Source: an uncultured Lachnospiraceae bacterium
GTDB lineage: Bacteria; Bacillota; Clostridia; Lachnospirales; Lachnospiraceae
NCBI GenBank assembly: GCA_947626745.1
Contig: CANQTF010000004.1
Location: forward strand, 1 to 64,000
Length of the DNA stretch: 64,000 bases
Direction of reading: 5' to 3'
Below are positions 43,250-51,559 of the stretch, piece by piece (the stretch's first letter is position 1; each line of letters begins with the position of its first letter). Under the pieces are notes generated by a model, which was not told where the DNA came from, did not search any database, and was given only the letters and a program-made list of their open reading frames with translations. A program made the position numbers and the translations under genes.

Positions 43250-44884
43250 TTACTGTGCGTTCAGGGAGTCAACGATCTGCTGAGACATATCAGCATAACC
43301 GCCGGACTCATACTCCGCATACGCCTCATCAACAGTCATCTGACCGAGCGCAACCTTTGTGACAAGGCTCTGCTTCTCTGTCATCAGGTCACCGTTGTAC
43401 TGGTTCATCGCGTCCGTAGAAGGAACAACGAATGCACCTACGGAATGCGTGTTGAACAAATCCTGTGCCGCCAGAGCCTCGGGCGCTACCGTCGTCTCAC
43501 GAGGGTCGTTCGCCAGTTCCGTCAGCGCAAGCATCGGATCGATGTGAGCCTTGGTGTACTGGGAACCGGGGGTCTCCAGATTGTCAAGCATATGGAACTC
43601 GCCGTCAGCGTAGGTCTTCGGGTCGTCCGTATCCGCATACAGCGTCTCCGCTGCGGTAGACCAGTGCGTACCCTCTACGCCGTAGGTCCACAGGAACTGT
43701 ACGTCGCCGCCGTCCTGCATCGCCTCGATGAAGTATTTGAATACGCCCTCAGGATTCTCGCAAGCCGTGGTGATGCACCAAGCCGGAGATACACGGTCAA
43801 TGTAACCGCCGTTGCCGTCATGCTGTCCCTGCACGCCTGCCGTGATCTCTTTGATCGGCTCCAGAACTGCCATCGTGCCGTCCAGGCCGTTGTTCTCGCA
43901 GTTGTTCTTGATGTTGCTTGCCCAGGTACCAGCCCAGTAGGTGAATACGCCCAAGCTGTCGTCATAGAACTTATTGCGGACATCACTCGTCGCATAGTTG
44001 GTGGACTCGGGGTCAACAACACCGTCGGCAACGCCCTGCGCCAGTCTCTCCATAGCCGCCTTCATGGAATCCTCAGCGAAGCCGTCAGCCCATGTGCCGT
44101 CCTCTTTCTGATAGAAGCTCGGCCATGCATCCTGATAGAACTCCGGGAAGTAGTTGATGTAAGGCGCCTCAGCATTCAGGAAACCGGATGCCGCTACTAC
44201 ATAGTCAACACCCTCAGCCTCTTTCAGCTTGAGCAGCATGTCATAGTACTCATCGAAGTTGGTGGGCAGCGTCGTAATGCCCGCATCGTCAAGCCATTTC
44301 TGCTTTACGTAGGTAACGCAGCCGTTACCGTGCGTAACCGGCATGCCGTAGAGGTGGCCGTCGATGAACATGGACTCAACCACACCTGCGCCGTTGTTCG
44401 CCTCCTGGCGTGTCTTCAGCTCGGAATTGTTCCAAGCGTCAGCCATATCCCAGAGAACGCCCTCGGAACCGTAGCTGGACATCTGCGTAGATGCAAGGAT
44501 CAGTACGTCCGGCCAATCACCGGATGCGATCTGCTGACCGACTACATCATAGTATGCATCATGGTCAGGCTGGATCACATTGATCTTGATGCCTGTCAGC
44601 TCTTCGAGCTTAGCCATGAACTGATCGCGGCCGTTCTCCTCTGTGAATACCGTACCGTCAACCATGATGGTGATCTCTTCCGGCTTCTCCACTTCCTCAG
44701 CGGGCGCCTCAGCCTCTGTGCCCGCATCTGCGGCGGGTGCATCCGTACCTGCGTCAGCAGCCGGCGCTTCCGTGCCTGCGTCAGCAGCGGGTTCTGTGGT
44801 AGAAGAGCTGTCTCCGCCGCCACAGCCTACTAATGAAACAACCATGGTTGTTGCCAAAAGCAGGGAAACTACTTTCTTTTTCAT
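43250..44884 (-). CDS. Sugar ABC transporter substrate-binding lipoprotein
   Basis: A 544-residue extracellular solute-binding protein of the LplA/YtcQ type. The signal peptide MKKKVVSLLLATTMVVSLVG ends at lipobox Cys21. Residues 22-70 are a low-complexity linker of repeated ADAGTEAP-like units plus acidic residues that lifts the domain through the wall. The binding domain starts near residue 70 (EEITIMVDGTVFTEENG). The ligand is probably an oligogalacturonide or rhamnogalacturonan fragment, judged only from neighbours. It is the first gene of the importer operon, with a promoter and a LacI-type operator upstream. Confidence 0.93.
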   Translation of the reverse strand: MKKKVVSLLLATTMVVSLVGCGGGDSSSTTEPAADAGTEAPAADAGTDAPAADAGTEAEAPAEEVEKPEEITIMVDGTVFTEENGRDQFMAKLEELTGIKINVIQPDHDAYYDVVGQQIASGDWPDVLILASTQMSSYGSEGVLWDMADAWNNSELKTRQEANNGAGVVESMFIDGHLYGMPVTHGNGCVTYVKQKWLDDAGITTLPTNFDEYYDMLLKLKEAEGVDYVVAASGFLNAEAPYINYFPEFYQDAWPSFYQKEDGTWADGFAEDSMKAAMERLAQGVADGVVDPESTNYATSDVRNKFYDDSLGVFTYWAGTWASNIKNNCENNGLDGTMAVLEPIKEITAGVQGQHDGNGGYIDRVSPAWCITTACENPEGVFKYFIEAMQDGGDVQFLWTYGVEGTHWSTAAETLYADTDDPKTYADGEFHMLDNLETPGSQYTKAHIDPMLALTELANDPRETTVAPEALAAQDLFNTHSVGAFVVPSTDAMNQYNGDLMTEKQSLVTKVALGQMTVDEAYAEYESGGYADMSQQIVDSLNAQ

Positions 44885-44941
44885 AGTAAACCTCCTTTAA
44901 CTATTGTGCTCTGTACATTTTCTCTCCTGTAAGGAAGAGTA

Positions 44942-44997
44942 TGTAAGCACTTTCATACTACTTGATAATCATATCACACCGCATCTCGACTTGTAAA
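44942..44997 (-). promoter_or_regulatory. Promoter and operator of the ABC importer operon
   Basis: Minus strand TTTACA (44997-44992), 18-base spacer, TATGAT (44973-44968), then TGTAAGCACTTTCA (44942-44955), one base off the LacI/cre consensus, just downstream of the expected start. The 322-base gap to the serine hydrolase gene holds this and the opposing control region. Confidence 0.65.
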
Positions 44998-45083
44998 GTA
45001 TATTCTATGAAAATATGCCAAAAAATTTAAGATATTTATGGAAACTATAACATATCGTCCAAAACTTTCCGACCGCGGTTTGT

Positions 45084-45144
45084 TGTAAGCGCTTACAGAT
45101 TTATCCTCTTCCCGCTTGTATATCCTCCGGTAAATTGCTACAAT
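45084..45144 (+). promoter_or_regulatory. Serine hydrolase promoter with upstream perfect operator
   Basis: TGTAAGCGCTTACA (45084-45097) is a perfect 14-bp palindrome of the LacI/cre type. TTGTAT (45116-45121), 17-base spacer, TACAAT (45139-45144) forms the promoter, 62 bases before the ATG. The operator is 18 bases upstream of the -35 box. Confidence 0.7.
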
Positions 45145-45206
45145 AAGATTGCCGCCGCCAAAACCGCTGCGGTGCGAGTCAAAGGATCCGGAAGGAGAGT
45201 AACGAT

Positions 45207-46664
45207 ATGCTGACGATCGAACGCGCCACACCCGAACAGACAGGCATTCCGGCCGAATGCATCATACGCATGGCAGAACGTCTGGAGAGGAAGCAGATCC
45301 CCATGCACAGTCTGCTCATCATGCACGGAGGCAGACTGATCTGCGAGAGCTACTATGCGCCGTGTACCGCGGACACGCTGCACCGCATGTTCTCGATCAC
45401 CAAGAGTTTTACCGCCGTCGCCGTCGGGCTGCTGGCGGACGAGGGAAAGCTGTCTCTTGACGACAGGATCACGGACTATTTCCCCGAAAAAGTCCCCGCA
45501 GACGTACACCCGTACATCGCCGATATGACGATCCGCAATATGCTTATGATGCGCACCTGCCACGAGAAGACCACCTACAAGCTGGATATGGAAAAGGACT
45601 GGGTGGAGAGCTTCTTCACGACCATGCCGACGCACCCTGCGGGGACAGTCTTCCACTATGACACCTCATCGGCCCATACGCTGTGCGCGCTCGCGGAAAA
45701 GCTGAGCGGCATGGATATGCTCGACTATATCAAGCGGAAGCTGAAACCGCTGGGGCTGTCCGAGGGCTCTTACCTGTTAAAAGATCCCTTCGGCGTCTCT
45801 ATCGGCGGCAGCGGCCTTGTCGCTACCTCTATGGATATCCTGCGGTTCGGCCTCTTTCTGTATCACGAGGGGAACATCGACGGCGAGCAGCTCCTGTCCG
45901 CCTCCTATATTAAAGAAGCGACTTCATGCCTTACCGCCACCGCGGTGACCGCCCCTCTGCCGAGCGAAGCCTGCGGCTACGGTATGCAGATCTGGCGCAC
46001 GCAGCACAACGGTTACGTGTGCTACGGCATGGGCGGCCAGTTCGTCATCGTGCTGCCCGACTATGACCTGATCTGCGTGACGACCGCGGACACACAGGGG
46101 ATCGGCGGCGGAAATCAGCAGATCTATGATGCGCTGTACGAGGAAGTGCTCCCCTATATCGGGACTGTCGGCCCCATGCAGGGCGATACCGCCAAAACCG
46201 CACACTACCGGCAGTTTCTCGCGTCGCGCACCCTCTGCGTCCCGGACGGGGCGAAGGACTGCCCCGTGGCAAAGCGGATTTCCGGCAAGCGGTTCCTGAT
46301 ACAGGACAGCCCCTTCTCCTATATGCAGGTGGATATCCCTCGTCAGCCCGGCCGCACACAGACGGAGGGCGCCGTCGCTTTCGGCTATCAGGGCAAAGAC
46401 TGCAGGATCGGCTTCGGCCTGGGATATCCCGTGACCGGCCCACTGCCCCTCTATGAGCTGCGCTATGCCGCCAGCGGCGTATGGCTTTCCGACGATACGC
46501 TGTATGTCAAGATCAATGTGATAGACTCCTGCGTCGGCAGCATTCACTTCCAGTTCTCTTTTCAGGAGGACCGCATGACGCTGTTCATGCGCAAGCAGGA
46601 GGAGAGCCTGTTCGCAGAGTTTACGGGGCATCTTGTGGGCTTCCTTGCGAGAGAGCCTTCATGA
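45207..46664 (+). CDS. Serine hydrolase of the beta-lactamase/class C family
   Basis: A 485-residue member of the penicillin-binding-protein-like esterase family. SITKSFTAVAVG contains the S-x-x-K nucleophile near residue 72, and YDTSSAHTL supplies the Tyr. The C-terminal 170 residues form an additional beta domain. There is no signal peptide, so it is not a classical periplasmic beta-lactamase; a cytoplasmic esterase acting on plant acyl groups is possible. The ATG follows GGAAGGAGAG. Its 3' end overlaps the convergent recX gene by 44 bases. The operator upstream ties it to the pectin genes. Confidence 0.85.
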   Translation: MLTIERATPEQTGIPAECIIRMAERLERKQIPMHSLLIMHGGRLICESYYAPCTADTLHRMFSITKSFTAVAVGLLADEGKLSLDDRITDYFPEKVPADVHPYIADMTIRNMLMMRTCHEKTTYKLDMEKDWVESFFTTMPTHPAGTVFHYDTSSAHTLCALAEKLSGMDMLDYIKRKLKPLGLSEGSYLLKDPFGVSIGGSGLVATSMDILRFGLFLYHEGNIDGEQLLSASYIKEATSCLTATAVTAPLPSEACGYGMQIWRTQHNGYVCYGMGGQFVIVLPDYDLICVTTADTQGIGGGNQQIYDALYEEVLPYIGTVGPMQGDTAKTAHYRQFLASRTLCVPDGAKDCPVAKRISGKRFLIQDSPFSYMQVDIPRQPGRTQTEGAVAFGYQGKDCRIGFGLGYPVTGPLPLYELRYAASGVWLSDDTLYVKINVIDSCVGSIHFQFSFQEDRMTLFMRKQEESLFAEFTGHLVGFLAREPS

Positions 46665-47253
46665 TCTTCTCCGGCGAAAAACCCCTGCGGCACAGATACC
46701 CGTACATCTTCTGCTTCTCCTGCACGGTAGCCGTGTCCGCGTGATATCCCCGCTTCTCTGTCAGTGCGAGGATCATGGCAGTCTCGTCCTGCGCTGCGCC
46801 CATATCCTCCAGTTCCGCAAAAGCTTCCCGTATCACTTCCTTCGATACGCCCTTTTGCAGCAGATCCGTCTCGATGCGCAGTCTGCTGTGGGATTGCAGC
46901 CGATACGCTATGAAATCTCTCGCGTACCGCTTATCGTCGATATAGCCGTAGGCTTCCACATAAGCGACCGCCTCTTCCACACAGGACTGCGGGTAACCGC
47001 CCTGTCTCAGCTTATCCTCCAATTGTTTTCTGGTATAATCTCTGGACCGAAGCAGATTCATGCTGCGCAGCTTTGCCCGTCTCGGCAGGAGCTGCGTCAT
47101 GATGTGCCGATAACTCTCCTCGGAGAGTTCCTGACCTTCCTCGATATGCATTTGACGAAGTTCGCCGCTGTACAGGACAAAGGCGAACTGACCGTCTATA
47201 GAGATCCGAAACCTCGCCTTCGACGAGGTTTCGGCAATCTGTGTCACAAGCAT
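46621..47253 (-). CDS. recX: RecA regulatory protein RecX
   Basis: Modulates RecA filaments. The 210 residues are built of helical triplet repeats, seen at SRDYTRKQLEDKLRQGGYPQ, YVEAYGYIDDKRYARDFIAYRL and LLQKGVSKEVIREAFAEL, with an N-terminal beta extension common in Clostridia. It lies 24 bases downstream of recA in the same operon. The last 44 bases overlap the convergent serine hydrolase gene, so the two transcripts are complementary at their ends. Confidence 0.92.
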   Translation of the reverse strand: MLVTQIAETSSKARFRISIDGQFAFVLYSGELRQMHIEEGQELSEESYRHIMTQLLPRRAKLRSMNLLRSRDYTRKQLEDKLRQGGYPQSCVEEAVAYVEAYGYIDDKRYARDFIAYRLQSHSRLRIETDLLQKGVSKEVIREAFAELEDMGAAQDETAMILALTEKRGYHADTATVQEKQKMYGYLCRRGFSPEKIMKALSQGSPQDAP

Positions 47254-47277
47254 TTTGATTCTCCGTATCCTGCAGAC

Positions 47278-48339
47278 TTACTTCCCGTCCGCGCTTCCGG
47301 CTTCCGCCGCAGCTGCCGCCGTCCCGCTCTCGTCCGCCTGTGCGGCATTCAGATTGAACAGCTCGCGCACCCGGCGCTCTATCTCGGCGCAGACCGCCGG
47401 ATTGTCCTTCAAATACTGTTTCGCGTTCTCTCGTCCCTGGCCGATCTTATTGCCCTCGTAGGCGTACCATGCGCCGCTCTTATTGACGATATTGTTGTCT
47501 GCGGCGAGGTCAAGGATATCGCCCTCGACCGAGATGCCCTCGCCGAACATGATATCAAACTCAGCCTCCTTGAACGGCGGCGCGATCTTGTTCTTGACGA
47601 CCTTGACCCTCGTCCTGTTGCCGATCACCTCTCCGCCCTGTTTTAGGGATTCGATCCTTCTGACATCGAGGCGCACGGAAGAATAGAATTTCAACGCACG
47701 GCCGCCTGTCGTCGTCTCCGGATTGCCGAACATGATGCCGACTTTCTCGCGAAGCTGATTGATAAACACCACGGTGCAGTTTGATTTGCTGATCACCGCC
47801 GTCAGTTTCCTGAGCGCCTGAGACATCAGGCGCGCCTGCAGTCCCACATGGCTGTCTCCCATGTCGCCGTCTATCTCCGCCTTCGGCACGAGGGCCGCAA
47901 CGGAGTCCACCACAATGATGTCCACAGCGCCGGAACGCACCATCGTCTCCGTGATCTCCAGGGCCTGTTCGCCGCAGTCCGGCTGCGATATATACAGATT
48001 GTCGATATCCACGCCGATGTTCTTCGCGTACACCGGATCGAGCGCGTGCTCCGCGTCGATAAATCCGGCGATGCCGCCGCGCTTCTGCACTTCCGCTATC
48101 ATATGTAACGTGACCGTCGTCTTACCGCTGGACTCCGGCCCGTAGATCTCCACGATCCTGCCCTTCGGGATCCCGCCCAGACCAAGTGCGAGGTCAAGGC
48201 TCAGAGAGCCGGTCGGTATCGTCTCCACATTCATCTGAGCGGACGGGTCGCCCAGCTTCATGACGGCGCCCTTGCCGAACTGCCTCTCTATCTGTCCCAA
48301 AGCCGCATCCAATGCTTTTAATTTTTCTTCTCTTTCCAT
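47278..48339 (-). CDS. recA: Recombinase RecA
   Basis: Strand-exchange and SOS coprotease. The 353 residues match the family. Walker A is GPESSGKTT, followed by the [15 protein letters not shown] region, Walker [11 protein letters not shown], the L2 loop [21 protein letters not shown] and the [12 protein letters not shown] segment. The C-terminal tail is Ala/acidic-rich ([21 protein letters not shown]). Two LexA boxes and a consensus promoter precede it. recX follows. Confidence 0.98.
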   Translation of the reverse strand: MEREEKLKALDAALGQIERQFGKGAVMKLGDPSAQMNVETIPTGSLSLDLALGLGGIPKGRIVEIYGPESSGKTTVTLHMIAEVQKRGGIAGFIDAEHALDPVYAKNIGVDIDNLYISQPDCGEQALEITETMVRSGAVDIIVVDSVAALVPKAEIDGDMGDSHVGLQARLMSQALRKLTAVISKSNCTVVFINQLREKVGIMFGNPETTTGGRALKFYSSVRLDVRRIESLKQGGEVIGNRTRVKVVKNKIAPPFKEAEFDIMFGEGISVEGDILDLAADNNIVNKSGAWYAYEGNKIGQGRENAKQYLKDNPAVCAEIERRVRELFNLNAAQADESGTAAAAAEAGSADGK

Positions 48340-48362
48340 GAAATCGTTCTCCTTTTCTTGTA

Positions 48363-48410
48363 GAACATTTGTTCTGTTTTCAGATTAAAACAAATGTTCG
48401 ATTTTGTCAA
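48363..48410 (-). promoter_or_regulatory. recA promoter with two LexA (SOS) boxes
   Basis: Minus strand TTGACA (48410-48405), 17-base spacer, TAATCT (48387-48382). CGAACATTTGTT (48400-48389) lies inside the spacer and GAACATTTGTTC (48363-48374) downstream of the -10 box. Both fit the Gram-positive GAAC-n4-GTTC SOS box. The 332-base recA to bile-salt-hydrolase-like gap otherwise holds only the terminator at 48608-48646. Confidence 0.8.
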
Positions 48411-48607
48411 TGCTCTTTTTGCTAAAATCCTTTTCCGGCGCCGTATCCGTGCGATACGATCACCGTATACCCTATCTTATCATGTCCTATGTCCAATAAA
48501 CGACACTTCAACCTCCTTTCCCCACAAAATACGAAACAATGGAAATCACGGCGAAATGCCCGATGTGCATAGCAGAATTCCATTTCTTCAGATAAGACAA
48601 GTGTAAC

Positions 48608-48646
48608 AAAAAAAAGAGCGTTGTGCAACCGCTTTCTGCACAACGC
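48608..48646 (-). terminator. Terminator after the choloylglycine hydrolase-family gene
   Basis: Stem GCGTTGTGCA (48618-48627)/TGCACAACGC (48637-48646). The long A-run 48608-48615 becomes a T-run on the minus strand. Confidence 0.88.
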
Positions 48647-48671
48647 CCCGAAATGCTCCTTTATATCCTTG

Positions 48672-49646
48672 TTAATTCTGCAGCCTGATCTGCTCTTCCT
48701 TCACCAAGGGATATCGGATCAGCTTATCCCCGTCGAGATCCTCCCTGTGCATATCCACCGCCGTGATCTGGTGATTGTCGTAGGTCGTATAATAGTAGAT
48801 CCCCTTATCCGTGTTGCAGCAGGAGGTGTAGAGCGTGATCTCGTACTTGCCGTCGTCCAGTTCACAGCACCCGCGCTGCTGATCCACCGAGCCTAAGATA
48901 TGGAAAAACTGGCTGACACTCTCGGCCTCGCCGTCGCCGGACTTGGAATTCATTTTGGTAAAAGCGACCTTCACGAATCTGGACTGTGACGAGAGATCGC
49001 CCGGAAGGCCGATCGCCCCCATGCCGCGGCTGTAGCGCTGCAGCGCAAGCCCCTCGCCGAAGGTGTCCTGCGGAGATCTCGGCGACAGATGCATATAGTT
49101 GTTCAGCGCGAACAGCTGCTTGTCGAAGGGCGGATTGTTCGTCAGCACCCCGACCGGATTGTCATAGATCCTGATGCCTTCCGCGACCGCCTCCACGGTG
49201 ATGCACGCCTCTTTGTCCGCAATGATCCAGTGAAGCTGTGAGAGCGGCAGTTCAGGGCTGAACGGAACATTCAAAAGATTCATCTTCTCCACGAGACGGC
49301 GGGCCTCCTCTACCGTGGTACACTGTCCGAGGATCCACGGGATAAATTCAAACTGCGCCACATTGTCTCTGTCTTCCTGCCTGTCCCAGCATGCCGCATT
49401 CCCCACGAAATTCAGCCCGGCCATACCGAGCCCGCGCTCGTTGACCGCGTCGTAGTACAGCGGATAATCCTGCGCCACATACGCCATGCCGATGATCGCA
49501 TGGTGAGAGGGCATGTCGCCCGTCTGCCTGAAGTGAAACGGATAATTCCGCGGCGTGACGGTCACCTCGTCGCCGTAGGAAAACTCATAGTCCAGCGTCC
49601 GCCCGAAATAGAAATCCTTTGTCTTATAAGTTGCCGCCGTACACAT
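48672..49646 (-). CDS. Choloylglycine hydrolase family enzyme, probable bile salt hydrolase
   Basis: Predicted to deconjugate bile salts (or cleave a related amide such as penicillin V or N-acyl lactones). The 324-residue Ntn hydrolase matures at Cys2. The expected active-site set is present: Cys2, Arg16 and Asp19 (FGRTLDYE), Asn79 in GLGMAGLNFVGNA, Asn170/171 in VLTNNPPFD and Arg223 in SRFVKVAF. NERGLGMAGLNF is the arrangement seen in intestinal bile salt hydrolases rather than penicillin acylases. No signal peptide, as usual for the cytoplasmic enzyme. It is transcribed alone with its own terminator. Confidence 0.85.
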   Translation of the reverse strand: MCTAATYKTKDFYFGRTLDYEFSYGDEVTVTPRNYPFHFRQTGDMPSHHAIIGMAYVAQDYPLYYDAVNERGLGMAGLNFVGNAACWDRQEDRDNVAQFEFIPWILGQCTTVEEARRLVEKMNLLNVPFSPELPLSQLHWIIADKEACITVEAVAEGIRIYDNPVGVLTNNPPFDKQLFALNNYMHLSPRSPQDTFGEGLALQRYSRGMGAIGLPGDLSSQSRFVKVAFTKMNSKSGDGEAESVSQFFHILGSVDQQRGCCELDDGKYEITLYTSCCNTDKGIYYYTTYDNHQITAVDMHREDLDGDKLIRYPLVKEEQIRLQN

Positions 49647-49660
49647 AACCTACTCCTCTA

Positions 49661-51442
49661 TTATATCTTGAATCTGTGAATGCTGTTCATCAGCGCGTTC
49701 ATCTTCTCCTGCAGCTCATCCACGATGGACGTGGAATCGTCCACGACACGGGACAACTCGGAGGACATCGCGGAGGTCTCTTCCGCCACGGCCGCATTGT
49801 CCTGCGCCAGCTTATTCAGTACCGTCAGGGAGTCGATCACATTGCTCCTCTGCTGCTCCACTTCCGTCGTGAGATTGTCGATTGACTGTACGGAAGCCAC
49901 GCAGTTGCCCAGCTCCTTGTGCAGATCCATGAAGATCTTCTGGGTCTCGGTGAGGGAATCTACCTGCTTCTCCATAGAGACATTGATCTCCTTCATACCG
50001 TCCACAGACTTGGTAGCGTTCGTCTGCAGCTCGTCCACTACCTTGTTGATCTCCTCAACGGAGTGCGAGGACTGGTTTGCCAGCTTGGCGATCTCGTCCG
50101 CCACAACGGCAAAGCCTCTTCCGGCCTCACCGGCCCTCGCCGCCTCGATGCTCGCATTCAGTGCAAGCAGACTGGTCTGATCCGCGATCTCATTGATGAG
50201 ATTGGCCGCCATATGGATCTGCTGTACGGACTCATGGGTGTAGTTGATCTGCTCCGCCACATCGGAAATGCTCTTTCTTGTGGTGTCGTTTACATCGATC
50301 AGCTGCCGCAGCGTGTTCATGGACTGTTCGCTGATCTGGTTCATATCTCTTGCATTCTGGTCGAGCGCCTCCACCTCGGACTCCGTCTGTCTGATCTTGT
50401 CGGCCATCACGTTCACATCGCCGTTGGCCGTGTCGGTAGAGCCGGCCTGCTGGCTTACGTTGTCCGCAATCGAGTTGACCGCTTCGCTCACCTGCCCGAT
50501 AGAGGATCTCATATTATTGAAGGAGGACTCAAACTGGTGAAGCACGTTGTCCACGCCTTCCGCCACGTCCGTGATGCCCTGCAGAAGCTCGCGCATATTG
50601 TCCTGCGCTACCCGCAGCGCATCGGAGGTCTGTCCGATCTCGTTCTTCTGTTTTACGTCCACGTCCGTGGTCAGGTCGCCCTCGGAGATGTGGCCCGCAA
50701 ACTCTTGGATCTTTCTGAGCGGCGCCGTGATGATCCTTGCAACCACAAATGCGATTACCAGTGCGACCACGATCGCTACCACGAACATCACATCGACGCG
50801 AAGCAGCATAGAATTGTACTGGCTGTCCAGACTGGCTCTGGTATCTTCCTTGGCCAGCGTGATATCGTCCACATAGTTGCCTGTGGATACGATCCAGCCC
50901 CAAGGCTCAAAGATCTGTGAGTATGCGATCTTGGGCGCCACGGTAACGCCGTCCGATTTGGTGAAATAGAATTCGTTGAAACCGCCTTTTTCCGGCGTCT
51001 GGCAGACCTTGACGATAGACTGCACGATCATGACGCCGTTGGGGTCCTCCAGATCGTAGCGGTTGTTGCCCTCGTTCTCCACGAGAATGGGGTGCATGAC
51101 CAGTATGTAATCCGTGTCGTCGATCCAGAAATAACCGCTCTGGTCGTCACGGTAACGCATCGCGCGGATCGTCTCCTTGGCGTCGTACTTGGCCTCTTCC
51201 TCGGTCTTCTCGCCCGCCATGTACTTGTCGTATTCCGCCTGCATGACGGCTATGGTGCTCTGCACCTGTGACTTGATCTCCGTCTTGTACCCCTCGTCCA
51301 TCGCCGTCTCATAAGTCTTGTATGAAGAATCGGACATGGAGCGCAGCGCTATTACCGCGTTGCCGCCGATGATACACGCCGTCAGGATAACGATAACGGC
51401 GCTCATGATCATAACGGAAGCTATCAGACTTTTCTTCTTCAT
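49661..51442 (-). CDS. Methyl-accepting chemotaxis protein with single Cache sensor
   Basis: A 593-residue chemoreceptor. Transmembrane helix 1 covers about 7-29. The extracellular sensor (about 35-190) has sCache_2 features such as [17 protein letters not shown] and [16 protein letters not shown]. Helix 2 is near 205-230, and a HAMP domain begins at [17 protein letters not shown]. The signalling tip is [20 protein letters not shown]. The ATG at 51442 follows AAGGGGG; upstream codons are unlikely. The ligand is unknown; sCache_2 sensors often bind small organic acids. No flagellar gene is in the window. Confidence 0.92.
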   Translation of the reverse strand: MKKKSLIASVMIMSAVIVILTACIIGGNAVIALRSMSDSSYKTYETAMDEGYKTEIKSQVQSTIAVMQAEYDKYMAGEKTEEEAKYDAKETIRAMRYRDDQSGYFWIDDTDYILVMHPILVENEGNNRYDLEDPNGVMIVQSIVKVCQTPEKGGFNEFYFTKSDGVTVAPKIAYSQIFEPWGWIVSTGNYVDDITLAKEDTRASLDSQYNSMLLRVDVMFVVAIVVALVIAFVVARIITAPLRKIQEFAGHISEGDLTTDVDVKQKNEIGQTSDALRVAQDNMRELLQGITDVAEGVDNVLHQFESSFNNMRSSIGQVSEAVNSIADNVSQQAGSTDTANGDVNVMADKIRQTESEVEALDQNARDMNQISEQSMNTLRQLIDVNDTTRKSISDVAEQINYTHESVQQIHMAANLINEIADQTSLLALNASIEAARAGEAGRGFAVVADEIAKLANQSSHSVEEINKVVDELQTNATKSVDGMKEINVSMEKQVDSLTETQKIFMDLHKELGNCVASVQSIDNLTTEVEQQRSNVIDSLTVLNKLAQDNAAVAEETSAMSSELSRVVDDSTSIVDELQEKMNALMNSIHRFKI

Positions 51443-51559
51443 TTGATGTATCCCCCTTGCTGTTCTATGATTCATTTTGTGCATTATATATATTTTGCCT
51501 TTATTATTTTATAATCAGTCGGCATATTTTGCAAGTACTAATCATATTGATATGCGCGC

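Noticed and set aside
45207-46664. Antibiotic-resistance beta-lactamase
   Set aside because: No signal peptide, an extra C-terminal domain and a sugar-type operator upstream; better described as a serine hydrolase of unknown substrate.
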